Made by a program: the position numbers and the translations under genes. From Dendrolimus kikuchii (Eukaryota > Arthropoda > Insecta > Lepidoptera > Lasiocampidae): a stretch of 64,000 nt of DNA. The number at the start of each line of letters is the position of its first letter. Position 1 is the first letter of the stretch. Shown in pieces: positions 12,215 to 24,600 of this stretch. The DNA is taken from NCBI GenBank assembly GCA_019925095.2, contig CM034407.1, positions 5,045,210 through 5,109,209 of the forward strand, read 5' to 3'. The notes beneath the pieces are model-generated. The model did not search any database. It was not told the origin of the DNA and saw only the letters and a program-made list of their open reading frames with translations.

Positions 12215-13590
12215 GCGATCAAATAAAGGGGTTAAAAGCTAAAAACAATGAAAATTTAGGAACTCCAAAAACTAAACCGTAATTGATATGATATTAGGAA
12301 GACGAGTCCATTTTTAAAAATAAAATAGGCGTTACATATTTATGTTTGGAATTTGAAGAGCGTACTTGTATAGACGGACGGATAGAGAAAGGGGGGAAAT
12401 ATAATATTTCAATTTAAGTATAACTAAAATGATTTTTTACTAATCCTGAATTCATTTCAAATTTCATGAAATTCATTACATCTGCAAGTCCATAAAAACA
12501 GACAAAAATCTCACTTTCAAACGTATGTAATAGTAATACAATTAGCAACAAAAATCTTAATGTTCCTTGTAGATAGTATTAAATGCGTCCGTGAAGTTCG
12601 TACAAGTCTTTGTGTTATCAAGGGGTATGACAGTCAAATCACTTGAGACAATTTTTATCATCTCACGACACGTTACGACCTCATACAATTTGTAAGAGTG
12701 GACGTTAAACAATAATTATAATTATTTCAATGATGATATTTCCAAAGTAAGATGATAACATGGTATTTTAAAGCCTGTGTTTCATATGTTAACATTTAAT
12801 GTAATATGTGTATTGTATCTTTATTAACTGCAACGACAACCTACAACCAATAAAATTAAGTGGTATTTTCAGTATACCTAATGAAAAATAGAAGCAACGG
12901 GATTCTTGTTACTCAGTACAAAAGTACGCGCAAAATTTTAATGCGCTTCGAGTGGAGTTTGTTCCCCAAGTTTGCGCTGGTCCAGTCACATGTTAACGTT
13001 TATTGCACCTTACAGTGTGTTGTGCGAAAGAGATGGCAAGCGAGTTTGAAAAGCGAGAGCGCAACACTCTCTCAGCTCTGTCTGTGAACTTTATAAATGT
13101 GTTCTGCGCAATGAAGAGTAACTTCAAGTACGCATTTAAGTTTTGCTCATACAGTAATGTTTCTACTCCATCTAAAATAATGTTATTATTTTTTATTGTT
13201 AGTGACCGTTTCACGCAGATGTAGTTATGGGTGTAATACGTTATTTGTGACTTTGTTATTAATTGTTAATGACATTAAACATTGACAGATAAAGTGTGTA
13301 TATCCGGTAACTAATCATTATCGGCGTTATTTTTTAATGCTATGAACAAGACGCATTTAGCCAGTCACTAAGACTAAATTTATCCCAGATGGAGCAAGAA
13401 TATTATATATAGCCTAGCATTGAGGCTGTATTAAGAAAAACTAGCAACGCGATTAGCAATTTTATCTTCGCATTCATGTTTTATTAACTAGTTTTTGTCC
13501 GCCGATTCACACGCGGTAATGAAAATTTTGTCAATTTTACTATCACTCGGGAACAGTACTTTTGTTTGGATGAAAGTTATCCTTTTTCCT
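12215..13590. other. No gene seen; weak old repeats
   Basis: AT-rich. The segments around 12720-12790 and 13310-13420 weakly resemble 32340-32400 and 24570-24680 respectively, so they look like old dispersed repeats. The open frames on both strands at 12860-13224 have no recognisable domain. Confidence 0.4.
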
Positions 13591-13599
13591 GACAACGGC

Positions 13600-14510
13600 T
13601 ATATAAAATACAAGAGTTTTCCCCGCGGTTAATGCTGCGTGAACAACCCTGGCTAGTGGCTAGTATGTTACTCACAGAAATACTAACTTTGGTTTTTTAT
13701 TATATATATATTAGACCTAAAACTTTATTGTTTCTTGTTCAATTCACTACAATAACAAAGAAACTAAGTCCATATAGTCTAAATAGCTGCCGAGCATGAC
13801 ATAGAGATGAGTCGAAGCCAACCTGATTTGAAGTAATACATACAAGTAGTAGTAGTAGTTGTATTCGCCACAAAGGCAGGCAAAGGAATCTAGTCCATAC
13901 AGCCAATTCTGATGTTTAAGTCTTCGTATAATAGTCGCGCAGTTGTATTGTAGGCTACAACTAACACCATTCAACGGAGTTCTTGTGAAAACTCAAAAGG
14001 CCACATTTGACTATACAGTTCACATTTCTCACAAAACACATAATTACTACTCAAAAACTATCAATATCCTACAACTATTGTTCATTTTAGAGTAATTTTA
14101 CACATTTTTAGAAAATAAAACTGCACAGCACAACGTCTCCTTGCAGTTCCCGCCAAAAACTCGTAATACATACAATGAATGACTCGTTTCCTATGACAAC
14201 GTATCTGTTAGTGAATTGAAAAAATGCGATTGCAGCGCCATCTATTTAGCCAATCTGTCTATTTTAAGGAAACGACATCATTTATCGCAATAAAAAGTAT
14301 CCTAAGTTACGCCCCGGGATATGAGCTTGCTCTGTGTCGAGTTACATTTAAATCCGTTCAGTAGTTTTTAACTGATGTTCTAACAGACAGACAGACACAA
14401 TTCTAAGAATTGCATTTTCGGGATCTGCTGGTAGGAATTAGCCCCCTGATTTTTTTTCACATTTTTAAACGCATTGTACAAACTCGAACCATTTACAGAT
14501 TACGATGATC
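13600..14510 (+). repeat. Dispersed repeat (Helitron-like), copy 1
   Basis: Shares long blocks with 36800-37300: GAGTTTTCCCCGCGG, AGCGCCATCTATTT, AAGTTACGCCCCGG, CATTTTTAAACGCATTGTA and others in the same order. This shows a dispersed element. The 'ATTTAAATCCGTTCAGTAG' block is typical of lepidopteran non-autonomous Helitrons, so the class is inferred. Confidence 0.6.
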
Positions 14511-15060
14511 TACTACGCCGTTAAAAGGGTGAAAACGTTAGCCACAAACAAAGTCACAATTGAATTTATAATATTAGTTAGGATCTCGAGATTTGATAGC
14601 AAAGCGAACATAAAATATATTTGTACTACGCATGCGCCAGAACATTAAGAAGTCGGGTTGGTAACAACCCAATATGTTTAATAGTAAGAATTTCATATCA
14701 AGACATAGTTCAAAAAGTTAACATTTTTTTTATATAATACAACCGTTACATAGAAAAAAGAGATTAAGAAACTTGTATATACACGATCTTAAAGCTAACA
14801 GCCGACGACGTCGTTAGTCGATACAACAATTATTATAAATGCACACAACGTAAGTACTATATTAGTATATAACGATATAATCACAATGGCTTAACATACT
14901 TTGATATATTTTATATCTATACCGTGAAAATATAATATGTTACGTACGATCCAGTTTAGAATCTACTCAAATCCAAGTTTATGAGCAGGGCACGGCCGGG
15001 GTGCGAAAATCAGTTTGGGAAATCAACAGCCAAAACTATTTATTATTTATATAGAATAAA
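14511..15060. other. No gene seen
   Basis: AT-rich sequence without a recognised exon or element. Confidence 0.4.
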
Positions 15061-15061
15061 T

Positions 15062-15857
15062 CACACAGGTCAACAAAATTAAAACAAATAATTGTTGCCC
15101 TAGATATGTTTGCAGCTTTTTATAATTTCCAGTACACAATTTGCGAATATATTCATGGAAGTTCTGAATTGGCTTTGGTTCTTTTAAAAATTTTATAGAG
15201 TGAATCTTATACTAACTAATATATAAAGCTAAAGAGTTTGTTTGTTTGTTTGCTTGAACGCGCTAATCTCAGGAACTATTGGTCTGAGTTGAAAAATTCT
15301 TTCAGTGTTGGATAGCCTATTTATCGAGGAAGGCTATATATCATCACGCTAAGACCAATAGGAGCGGAGCACTGATGAAGAATGTTTCAAAATCGGGTTT
15401 TTTTTTTCAACTATTCCACGTGGATGCAGAAGAAGAAGTATAAAGTTACACTTTCTCCACAGTTACATGGTTTAGATTTTCTGATGACCTTGAGAATTTG
15501 AAGAATTTGAACACCTAATAGTGATGGTGGTAAGGTACCAGGGTAGTCGGGACCGTTACATGATGGCAGATAACTGTGTCTTAACAACGGCAATTCACCC
15601 CAAAAATAATATAGAAGAAAATCTTATAGAAGGTGACGTCTATACACATTAATTAAATAAAACAAAACGATTGGTTTAATTGTAATGTTTTACTTTATAC
15701 AACCTGGTTTTTAGTGTTGTATAAAAATGGAAATTTTAAAAAAACTGTAGCCAATATTCCAAAATAAATTCAGTTTCATTAATTGCTGAGATAAAATTAT
15801 TCGAAGCCATTATTATAATATCCAGGGCAACAAAACCACTGTTGACCTGTGTAATTG
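15062..15857. mobile_element. Element with inverted ends (about 45 bp)
   Basis: Left ACACAGGTCAACA ... TTGTTGCCCTAGATAT (15064-15108) is matched in inverse by the right end (about 15812-15856, ACACAGGTCAACAGTGG ... TTGTTGCCCTGGATAT). It carries a Helitron-like fragment inside (15214-15390). No transposase is seen. Class unknown. Confidence 0.5.
15214..15390 (+). mobile_element. Helitron-like fragment
   Basis: Contains GTTTGTTTGTTTGCTTGAAC, 'GAAAAATTCTTTCAGTGTTGG' and GACCAATAGGAGCGGAGCA-type blocks, a body I recognise as a very common lepidopteran non-autonomous Helitron. The CTAG end is missing, so this copy is truncated. Confidence 0.5.
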
Positions 15858-15984
15858 TACGAATATGATCTTTTAAGGAGAAACAATGTATATAATATAT
15901 AGCATATGACGCTACAAATTGGTTAAGTATCTGTAGTTAGATGTTGAAAAATCATATTCTTTATGACTTTTCTATTAGAGTCAA

Positions 15985-16041
15985 TCGATTTGCGCCCCCC
16001 TGGCCCCTGCGCCCCTTGCGCCCCCGGGTAAAGACGGCCCT
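15985..16041 (-). mobile_element. Orphan hAT-like terminus
   Basis: On the minus strand the sequence begins CAGGGCCGTCTTTACCCG and continues into GGGGGCGCAAGGGGCG-type repeats, a pattern seen at the ends of many hAT elements. I could not find the partner end or an 8-bp duplication. Confidence 0.35.
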
Positions 16042-16633
16042 GGAGCAGAATCCGAATTCTGCTGCTACAATATCGCCAGAACCGGTCGACGACTGGCGTC
16101 ATATTGGTTGTTTGTCTTAAACCATTGTCTACGACGGAGACCACGTAGACAAATATGTCAAATGAAGTGAAGGATCTTTAACATATTGAGCGCGGAAACT
16201 TGTGTAGTGTACACGTGACTTGCGACTGTGCGGGTAACAAAAATGTTGCCATTGGAAAATATTCTACCGTTATTACGATTAAGAAAAAAAAAAAAAAAAA
16301 ATTTTATTAATTAATTAACATACATCAGAAATTCTTAACAACCCTTGATTTTCGTAATTTTTTTTGGTAGCTTTGTCGTTGTTTTTATTTTATACGCAAT
16401 TATTCATACAAAATTTACTTTCACATGAAACATTAAAACTTAAAATAGTCCTATTCCAATATCAGCATACGTTAGCCGGCTTCACTTAGAGGGTCCGAAA
16501 CTCCGTCTTTTTGTTGAGTGTCTAAGGTTTTTGTATGAAAAAGTAGCCATTCTGACGACAATGGTCGACCAATATGAGGATATTGCAGTAGCACAATTGG
16601 AGTCTAGATGTTATGAACACAATGTAATTTCTG

Positions 16634-16735
16634 CAGCCGGCGACCTATCGTAAGAGGTGACAAAAGGACCCACAGCCAGGTGGTGGTGGGGCTATTGCCC
16701 GTAGGATAGCTACCACCCTTGGTCTAGGTTAGTCA
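16634..16735 (+). mobile_element. SINE-like retroposon, family A, 5' fragment
   Basis: Matches the 5' third of family A (TCGTAAGAGG, CCCACAGCCAGGTGGT, GATAGCTACCACCC) but stops there. An old, truncated copy. Confidence 0.55.
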
Positions 16736-16769
16736 TACACAACCTTTTCTTTTATAGGGGTCACATAGA

Positions 16770-18548
16770 CGTATCAGATGATTTGAAAGTATTATTGCGC
16801 TCTTCGATACTTTGCGAACTTTTATTCTGATAATAAAATTTCTCAAAGTATTATTATGATACTCGAGGTTTTAAAGGCATGATTATGGTACTCTGTACTT
16901 TTCAAAGTATTATTGTGATATTCAAAGCTCTTAAGGTATTACCATGATACTCGAGTTTTAAGAACATGCTTGTGGTACTCGATACTTTTCAAAGTATCAT
17001 TGCACTATTCGTTACTTTCTAAAGTATTATTGTAATATCGAACTTCTGAAAGTATTACCATGATACTCGAGATTTTTAAAAAATGATTATGGTACTCAGT
17101 ACTTTCCAAGGTATTATTGTGGTATTCAAAGTTCTTAAAGTATTACCATGATACTCGAGTTTTAAGAACATGTTTGTGGTACTCGATACTTTCCAAAGTA
17201 TTATTGTGATAATCGAAGTTCTTAAAGTATTACCATGATACTCGAGTTTTAAGAACATGTTTGTAGTACTCGATGCTTTTCAAAGTATCATTGCACTATT
17301 CGTTACTTTCTAAAGTATTATTGTAATATCGAATTTCTGAAAGTATTACCCTGATACTCGAGATTTTTAAAAAATGATCATGGTACTCAGTAATTTCCAA
17401 GGTATTATTGTGGTATTCAAAGTTCTTAAAGTATTACCATGATACTCGAGTTTTAAGAACATGTTTGTGGTACTCGATACTTTCCAAAGTATTATTGTGA
17501 TAATCGAAGTTCTTAAAGTATTACCATGATACTCGAGTTTTAAGAACATGTTTGTAGTACTCGATGCTTTTCAAAGTATCATTGCACTATTCATTACTTT
17601 CTAAAGTATTATTGTAATATCGAATTTCTGAAAGTATTACCATGATATTCGAGATTTTAAAGACATGATTATGGTACTCGATACTTTCCAAAGTATTATT
17701 GTGATAATCGAACTTCTTAAAGTATTACCATGATACTCGAGTTTTAAGAACATGTTTGTGGTACTCGATACTTTCCAAAGTATTATTGTGATAATCGAAG
17801 TTCTTAAAGTATTACCATGATACTCGAGTTTTAAGAACATGTTTGTAGTACTCGATGCTTTTCAAAGTATCATTGCACTATTCATTACTTTCTAAAGTAT
17901 TATTGTAATATCGAATTTCTGAAAGTATTACCATGATATTCGAGATTTTAAAGACATGATTATGGTACTCGATACTTTCCAAAGTATTATTGTGATAATC
18001 GAACTTCTTAAAGTATTACCATGATACTCGAGTTTTAAGAACATGTTTGTGGTACTCGATACTTTCCAAAGTATTATTGTGATAATCGAAGTTCTTAAAG
18101 TATTACCATGATACTCGAGTTTTAAGAACATGTTTGTAGTACTCGATGCTTTTCAAAGTATCATTGCACTATTCATTACTTTCTAAAGTATTATTGTAAT
18201 ATCGAATTTCTGAAAGTATTACCATGATATTCGAGATTTTAAAGACATGATTATGGTACTCGATACTTTCCAAAGTATTATTGTGATAATCTAAGTTCTT
18301 AAAGTATTACCATGGTACACGAGTTTTAAGAACTTGTTTGTGGTACTCGATACTTTTCAAAGTATCATTGCACTATTCGATACTTTCTAAAGTATTATTG
18401 TAATATCGAACTTCTGAAAGTATTACCATGATACTCGAGATTTTTAAAAAATCATTATGGTACTCAGTACTTTCCAAGGTATTGTTGTGATATTCAAAGT
18501 TCTTAAAGTATTACCATGATACTCGATGCTTTTTAAAGTATTATTGCA
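16770..18548. repeat. Satellite: 29-bp unit in 291-bp higher-order repeats
   Basis: About 60 units of 29 bp, with types such as GATAATCGAAGTTCTTAAAG+TATTACCAT. Three units make an 87-bp block and ten make a 291-bp higher-order repeat. Landmarks recur exactly 291 bp apart: the ACC.TGATA.TCGAGATTTT block at 17054, 17345, 17636, 17927 and 18218. Because 87 and 291 are multiples of three, minus-strand open frames (MFLKLEYHGNTLRT...) persist through it. They are by-products. It begins about 95 bp downstream of the probable stop codon of the lipid-transfer gene. Confidence 0.95.
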
Positions 18549-18641
18549 ATACTCAGTACTTATGTGATAACACTACGCGTTGTGGTCCCCGCAGCACGCG
18601 GTGCAGTCGAGGCAGTGGTGCGGCGCCCCGCTCCGGGAACG

Positions 18642-18674
18642 CTACCTCTTCCCCCGGATCCCGCTCAACTGCTC
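18642..18674 (-). CDS. Bltp3: Bltp3 exon 22, probable terminal exon
   Basis: Acceptor GAAACAG in phase 0 gives 'EQLSGIRGKR' then TAG. Vertebrate homologues also end soon after the coiled coil. An AG 14 bp further on would instead open a longer frame (about 36 codons starting RDPGEEVAFPE). Only 33 bp, so similarity cannot prove it. Confidence 0.5.
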   Translation of the reverse strand, partial: EQLSGIRGKR

Positions 18675-21600
18675 CTGTTTCATGGAGAAACACAACAAGA
18701 ATAGAATGGTAGAAAGTGAAATCAACTTTTTTATTATCTTAAACACTGTTGTAGTAAAAAAAGAATCAATCAAGTGTAGGTAAATTGTATAAATTGTTAA
18801 GTTACGCTTTCACGGAAAATCTACGGAACCGATTTGGCTGAAACTCAGTGTATAAATATATTCGATGCCGAGGATAAAAATAGAATACCTTTTATCCAGA
18901 AAAATTGGATAGTTTTCGGAATAAAGGTATATTTCTCTGTTTGACTGTTATGCTTTCACGGGAAAACTCTTGGATCGATTTGGCTGAATTTCGATATATA
19001 TGTAAGTTCCCCTATAGTGAGTGGCCCGAGCCCAGCAGTGGGACATTTATGGGCTGTTTTTTTATTATTTACAACTATGGACTCTAGTTCCGTACCCTTT
19101 TTTACAATTAAATTTAAGAAGTTAGGAAGTTGTACACGCTTATTTGTTACTTTGTTATTGTGTGTGACATTTAATGAATGCATGTTTGTGTTGTGGTGTA
19201 CCTTATTTATGGGCTGTTATTATTATATATTATGTAAGTTCAATATCTAGAATGGATATAGGATACTTTTCATCCCGGAAAGTAGGATAGGTTTTGTGAT
19301 TTTGTCGAGTTTTATCACTTATGTAGTTTACAGTTAGACGGGGGATGGGATAGTTTGCGATATAAAATGAAATTCCTTCCTTCCAGGGGCAAATAGCACT
19401 GACATATAAATTTAATACAATGTAACTTGTATTAACGTCTGCTCTTGAAACGAGAGGTACGTAGCAGAGGTTGATAAACTCTAGTTTGTTATGAATTGAA
19501 AAATTGAAACAATGGCGAGATAAAGAAAATTGTGGTGGTTCGCCACCTTTACTGGATCTACTTTGCGTGTGCCGACACGCACTTGGCCAACACTCACCTG
19601 CAGCAGCCGTATGGCGTCGAGCAATTCCTGCTTGTCGGCCAACAAGTTAGCCGCCTCCTGCTGCGCGGCGTGCACGCACTGCCGCAGCACCGACGCCTCT
19701 TCTACTTTCCTGTCCGTAAACATATATACATACATACATACATAACTTCACGCCAGTTCCCTTGCGAGGTAGGCACGAACAACAGAGCGCCATTTAGGCT
19801 TATTCTTACACACCTCACTTGCTTCTTTGACATTCATAACTCTTGTCATGCACGCTCGTCTGTTCTTAAGGCTCCTAACATCACCTTCTGCTAGTACACG
19901 ATCAATTTGATCATGGAAAGTGTGTCGTGGCCTTCCACGACTTCTGCATCCATCCACTTTTGCATTGTATATCTGTTTATTCATTCTTTCATCATGCATT
20001 CTTTCTACATGTCCGAACCACCGGAGCATTCCTTTCCTTACCTTCACCCCGACACTCTCTTTCAGACCAACTGTCTTTCTTACTTCGGTATTACGAACGC
20101 GGTCCGCGAGCGTCACTCCGCACATTTTGCGCAATGCTCGCATCTCGACCGCGTTTACTCTACTTTCATGCTCTCTCTTCCATACCCAACTCTCGCATCC
20201 ATACGTGAGCGTAGGTACCAGCACCGCGTTGTGTACGGCGAGCTGGGCCTTCTGGCTGAGGTTCTTAGCGCCTAGAAGTTTACCTAACGCTCCATTCACA
20301 CTATTCTCCAAATTCACTCTTCTTTCTATATCAGCGGTGTACCTTCCATCCCTGCTAAAAGCACATCCAAGATATACAAACTCATTCACTTGCTCCAGCA
20401 TAACATCATCGACCATTATCTTTGCATTCGTTCTGGTTTCTTCTCTTTCAAACACCATAACCTTTGTTTTCTTCGCATTCAAATGTAAGCCTCTCGCCTG
20501 ACAGTCATCCGTAAACATAGTTTTGTTATATCCCTATATTATATATATTATAAATGCGAAACTAACTCTGTCTGTCTGTTACGCTTTCACGAAAAAACTA
20601 CTAGATCGTTTGACTGAAATTTGGTATATATGTATATATTTTCGACACCGAGGATGGATATAGGATACTTTTTATTCCGAAAAATGGGATAGTTTACGGA
20701 TAGTGTCTATTACTCCAATTAAGAAGTACTAGAGAGTGAATTTTTCAAGTGGGCGGCTTTCAGGGCCAAATCCGAAACTATACGAACTAGCGAAAAACAC
20801 TCGAGGCTGATTTTCACGAAATCTAAAGAGTGGTATCATTACATTTTTTTAAATTATTTATTCTTGTCAGTGTCAATTTCCATAAAGGAATGTCAAACAT
20901 GTCATTATCCGTGCAGGAACAGAGAAAGAATACAATTTCCTGCGGCCTGTTGTAAGAGGCGACAAAACAACCCACAGCCAGGTAGTAGGGCAGATGGCTA
21001 CCATCCCTGGTCTAAAATATATCGCCATAACAACCTTGAGTTGTGTTCCGGCATTAGTGACCAGGTTCCAGACTCCCTTAAGAGAGCAGCAGAGCATTTG
21101 TAGCACCTTTAGTGTTGCAAATGTCCATAGGCGATGGTAACCGCTTTCCATCAAGTGGGCCGTCTACCTGTTTGCTGAACTCATGCAGTAAAAAAAAAAC
21201 AGCAAACCAGGGGAAAGGGTGGTTTTTGAACAAAATGTTCTATTTTCCATACATTAATTGGACGTAGTTACGCAAAAAGGATCCAACCCACAAAATGTTA
21301 CTTTTGAATTATTAAAGATTAAAGTTTTAGCTGTATTTCCGCATTGATGTACTTGTCTGTGTCTATGGGTTCTTTGGAAAATATAAGCGTAAATGTATCA
21401 TTTTTTATACAAATAAGTTTAACTGTATCAATGCGGAAATACAGCTCAAACTTTAATCTTTAATAATTCAAAAGTAACATTTTGTGGGTTGGATCCTTTT
21501 TGCGTAACTACGTCCGTTTAATTATTAAACCTCAACCTCATTTTATTAAACATGGAAATGATCAGTCAATGGGTAAATATCGATTGCGTTTAAATGAGGT

Positions 21601-24600
21601 GCGGTCAAATGACCGGCTCAATTTGATGTTTAATTATTCAGCCCGAAAGCAAGCACCACTTAGACAATTCTCTGACCTAATATGCATAATGTTACAATTA
21701 CCATGCACTAACTATAGTGAAGGAAAACATCCTGATGTAACCTGTACACAAGATAACCGATGTGTCAAACCCGCCAACTTGGCCGGTATACTGTACGTTA
21801 AAAATGGGAAGCGAGAGTCCAGCACTGGGACGTTTATTAGCTGTTAAATTTTTATCATAAAATTACTCCAAGGCCGACGACAACACCTCTGGTGATGCAA
21901 ATGTTCGTAGGTTGTAACCACTTTCCATCAGACAAACTGCCAGCATACCCGCTGTACTTATACATTGAAAACCCCTTTAACTTATGCGTTTCGACACGCA
22001 CTTGGCCGACATTAAAGTATATACACATTATACTCACGCTCTCAACTCCCTATTATCCTCCGCTATCCTCGAAAGGGTGAGCAGTCTCTTCCTCAACTCC
22101 TCGTTCTCTTTATTCAGCCTCGAGATCTCCCCTCGGGCTTCCTCCAGCTCCGGTTGAGGTTGGGGGGTGGCCGGGGAGGCGATGGTCGAAGGTGTGGAGA
22201 TCGGAGGACCAAGGTACAATACCCCAAGGGAGTCCCTGGTCACTCGCAGAGTGGTCAGGTCTATGTCTAAGGGCTGAGGAGGTGGAGACGATATGGAACG
22301 GGTCTGTCGATCCTCTATCAGGTGGAGTTTCACCTTCTCTATTAAGACCTGAAAAAATGACACAAGATTGTTAAATTAACAACAACAAGAGATGCGGAAG
22401 ACCGCGCGAAGTGGAGAAAGAAAACTGGGAAAGCGGACCTTGGGCTTCAAAGAGAACGCTCCGAACGCAACCGGGATTTAATGCTCGGATGATGATGATG
22501 ATTGTTTAATTAATACAATTACATTGGCAATTTCTTCAAATCATAACGTATTTCATTTTAATAACTTATCCTTGTTATATTCATTACTTTACTGAAAATT
22601 ACGATTTATTTGTATTTTATTATCGAATAATACATACCATTAGTACATGCAAATTTTTATTTTATTTTTTAGCCGTTATTATTTATTGTACATACGATTA
22701 CTAAATATTTAACATCCTATAAACATTATAAACGCGAAAGTTTGTAAGAATGTATGTATGTTTGTTACTTTGTCAAGCAAAAACTACTGAGTGGATTTTG
22801 ATGAAACTTTACAGTAATATAGCTTACACATCAGAAAAACACATAGGCTATAATTTATAAAGACATAGTATGAATTATCCATACGATTTTCCATCACCAC
22901 GCGGGTGAAACCGCGGGCGCAGCTAGTTTTAAATATTTCGTAGTCGTACAATATTTTACCTTACTTAATATTGACATGGTGCCCATTATCATTTGGATTA
23001 CGAGGATTTTGCCGACAATTGTATAATTTACGATTTTTTCCTAACCGATTACTACTTGCCTTTACTTAGATTTGATTGTAATCGAAGACCACGGGCTATA
23101 AAAATGGCCCAGACTTTTGGAGGGCTTGCGTGGGGCCATGGGAAGGCCAACACGTAGAGGCCCCTTGACAAATTTATGGTAAATGTGGCGTGACACTGAC
23201 CGGCGATTGACCCTGTCTACACTATATAATAATGCACCCAAGGACAAGCCCCGGCCAGTGTAGGACTATTGTGGGAAATGAGGACAAAAAGTACCGGGCT
23301 ATTGGCGTGAACTGCTAGTGGTATCAGGGGTCTGGGAATATGGGGACTATGGCGTTTGCCTATTGCAATGTTTGGGGAACATGGGTGTCGAGAGGTGGGC
23401 TGCAGGTTCACCGAAGCTACTTCTGACGTGATGCCATTTATCACTTCCACCCCTGGAGCTTCGGCCTTAGCTCTAGCGATCTCCACTCCGTGCCAACTGG
23501 CTAAGGCAAGCATGGAGGCCTTGCGACTGTAATTAAGTTAATTTAAAAAAGTTTTCTAATTACCTCGAGCGGCATAGGGGGCGCAATAATCTCATCTTCG
23601 ATCAACTCTGCGAGCGCCAGAGCAGTGCTCATGTTGAGGGCTACACTCAACTCCTTCACGCGAGCCTCGAGAAGTTCTTCGAACGGCGCCAAGCCTGTCG
23701 GTTCACCCTTGAAAATATATTTGATATATTTTAGTACAACTAAGAGAGATAACTATTTACTGTACAGTCAGCGTCTTATAGAAAGAAGCGGCCAAGATGA
23801 TCAAATAGATAAGAACATCGAAAGTGATCATTAGTATCGGTACAACCATTGTCGTCTAATAGATCGAATCGGCCGTCTTGACCAAATACATCAGTACACC
23901 GACAACGCCAAATACATGAGTACATTCAAGTCACCATTATTATGTTAACAACCACCTCGCCAAAACAAAGATACACTCTAGAAAAATGAACTCTATTCTA
24001 GATGTGATTAGTATCAAATCGAGATGATTTCATACTAAACCAAAATTGTATTTCGAAATATGTATTTCAAATTGAATTACTTATTGCTAAATTTGCACTG
24101 AATGAAAAGCACCTTTCTTTTCTAATCTGAAACTAATGAAATCAATTCTGAAGGCGTTTGAAACTTAAAAAAAACTCCTAATCACAGCAGTGTGATTGAC
24201 GAAGAGGATGATATGTGCATAATAATATTTATTACGTTTAATCGAGGGTAAACACTGGGATTGGAAGGAAACGCCAGTTTTTTCCAATCAAGTATCATTT
24301 ATTGACTACTTACAAACATTGTTAAAACTTCTAACCCATAAGGGCAGAGATCGAATTTTTAGTATTTTTGACTGACCCACCTATGTTTTATTAGTAACTT
24401 TATGAACACAGAACGATTTCACGTCGATAGATTATAATCTATCGGGAAATAATGCGTTAAATTGTAAGCAGTTTGTTCCGGTTCACAATATTTCAATAGC
24501 TCTCGAGATAGATTATAATCTAACGGTCTGTACAATTTAACGATGACATATATACTCTAATGTAGCCAATTATTAACGGCGTTCATATTAACTTTATAAC

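Noticed and set aside
15923..16144. Short coding exon on minus (TPVVDRFWRYCSSRIRI)
   Set aside because: Runs straight into a hAT-like terminus; no splice-bounded exon and no domain I can name.
17076..18131. Repeated minus-strand open frames (MFLKLEYHGNTLRT...) as a repeat protein
   Set aside because: They exist because 87 and 291 bp are multiples of three. No start context, splice sites or known domain; the DNA is a satellite.
16770..18548. CRISPR-like array
   Set aside because: Units are contiguous and all similar, with no unique spacers, in a eukaryotic context.
18580..18783. Plus-strand exon after CCCCGCAG
   Set aside because: No partner exons on plus, no homology, and the same DNA provides an in-phase terminal exon for the minus-strand gene.
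19920..20501. 193-aa and 122-aa plus-strand open frames
   Set aside because: Antisense shadows of the RTE-like reverse transcriptase, which is the real reading on minus.
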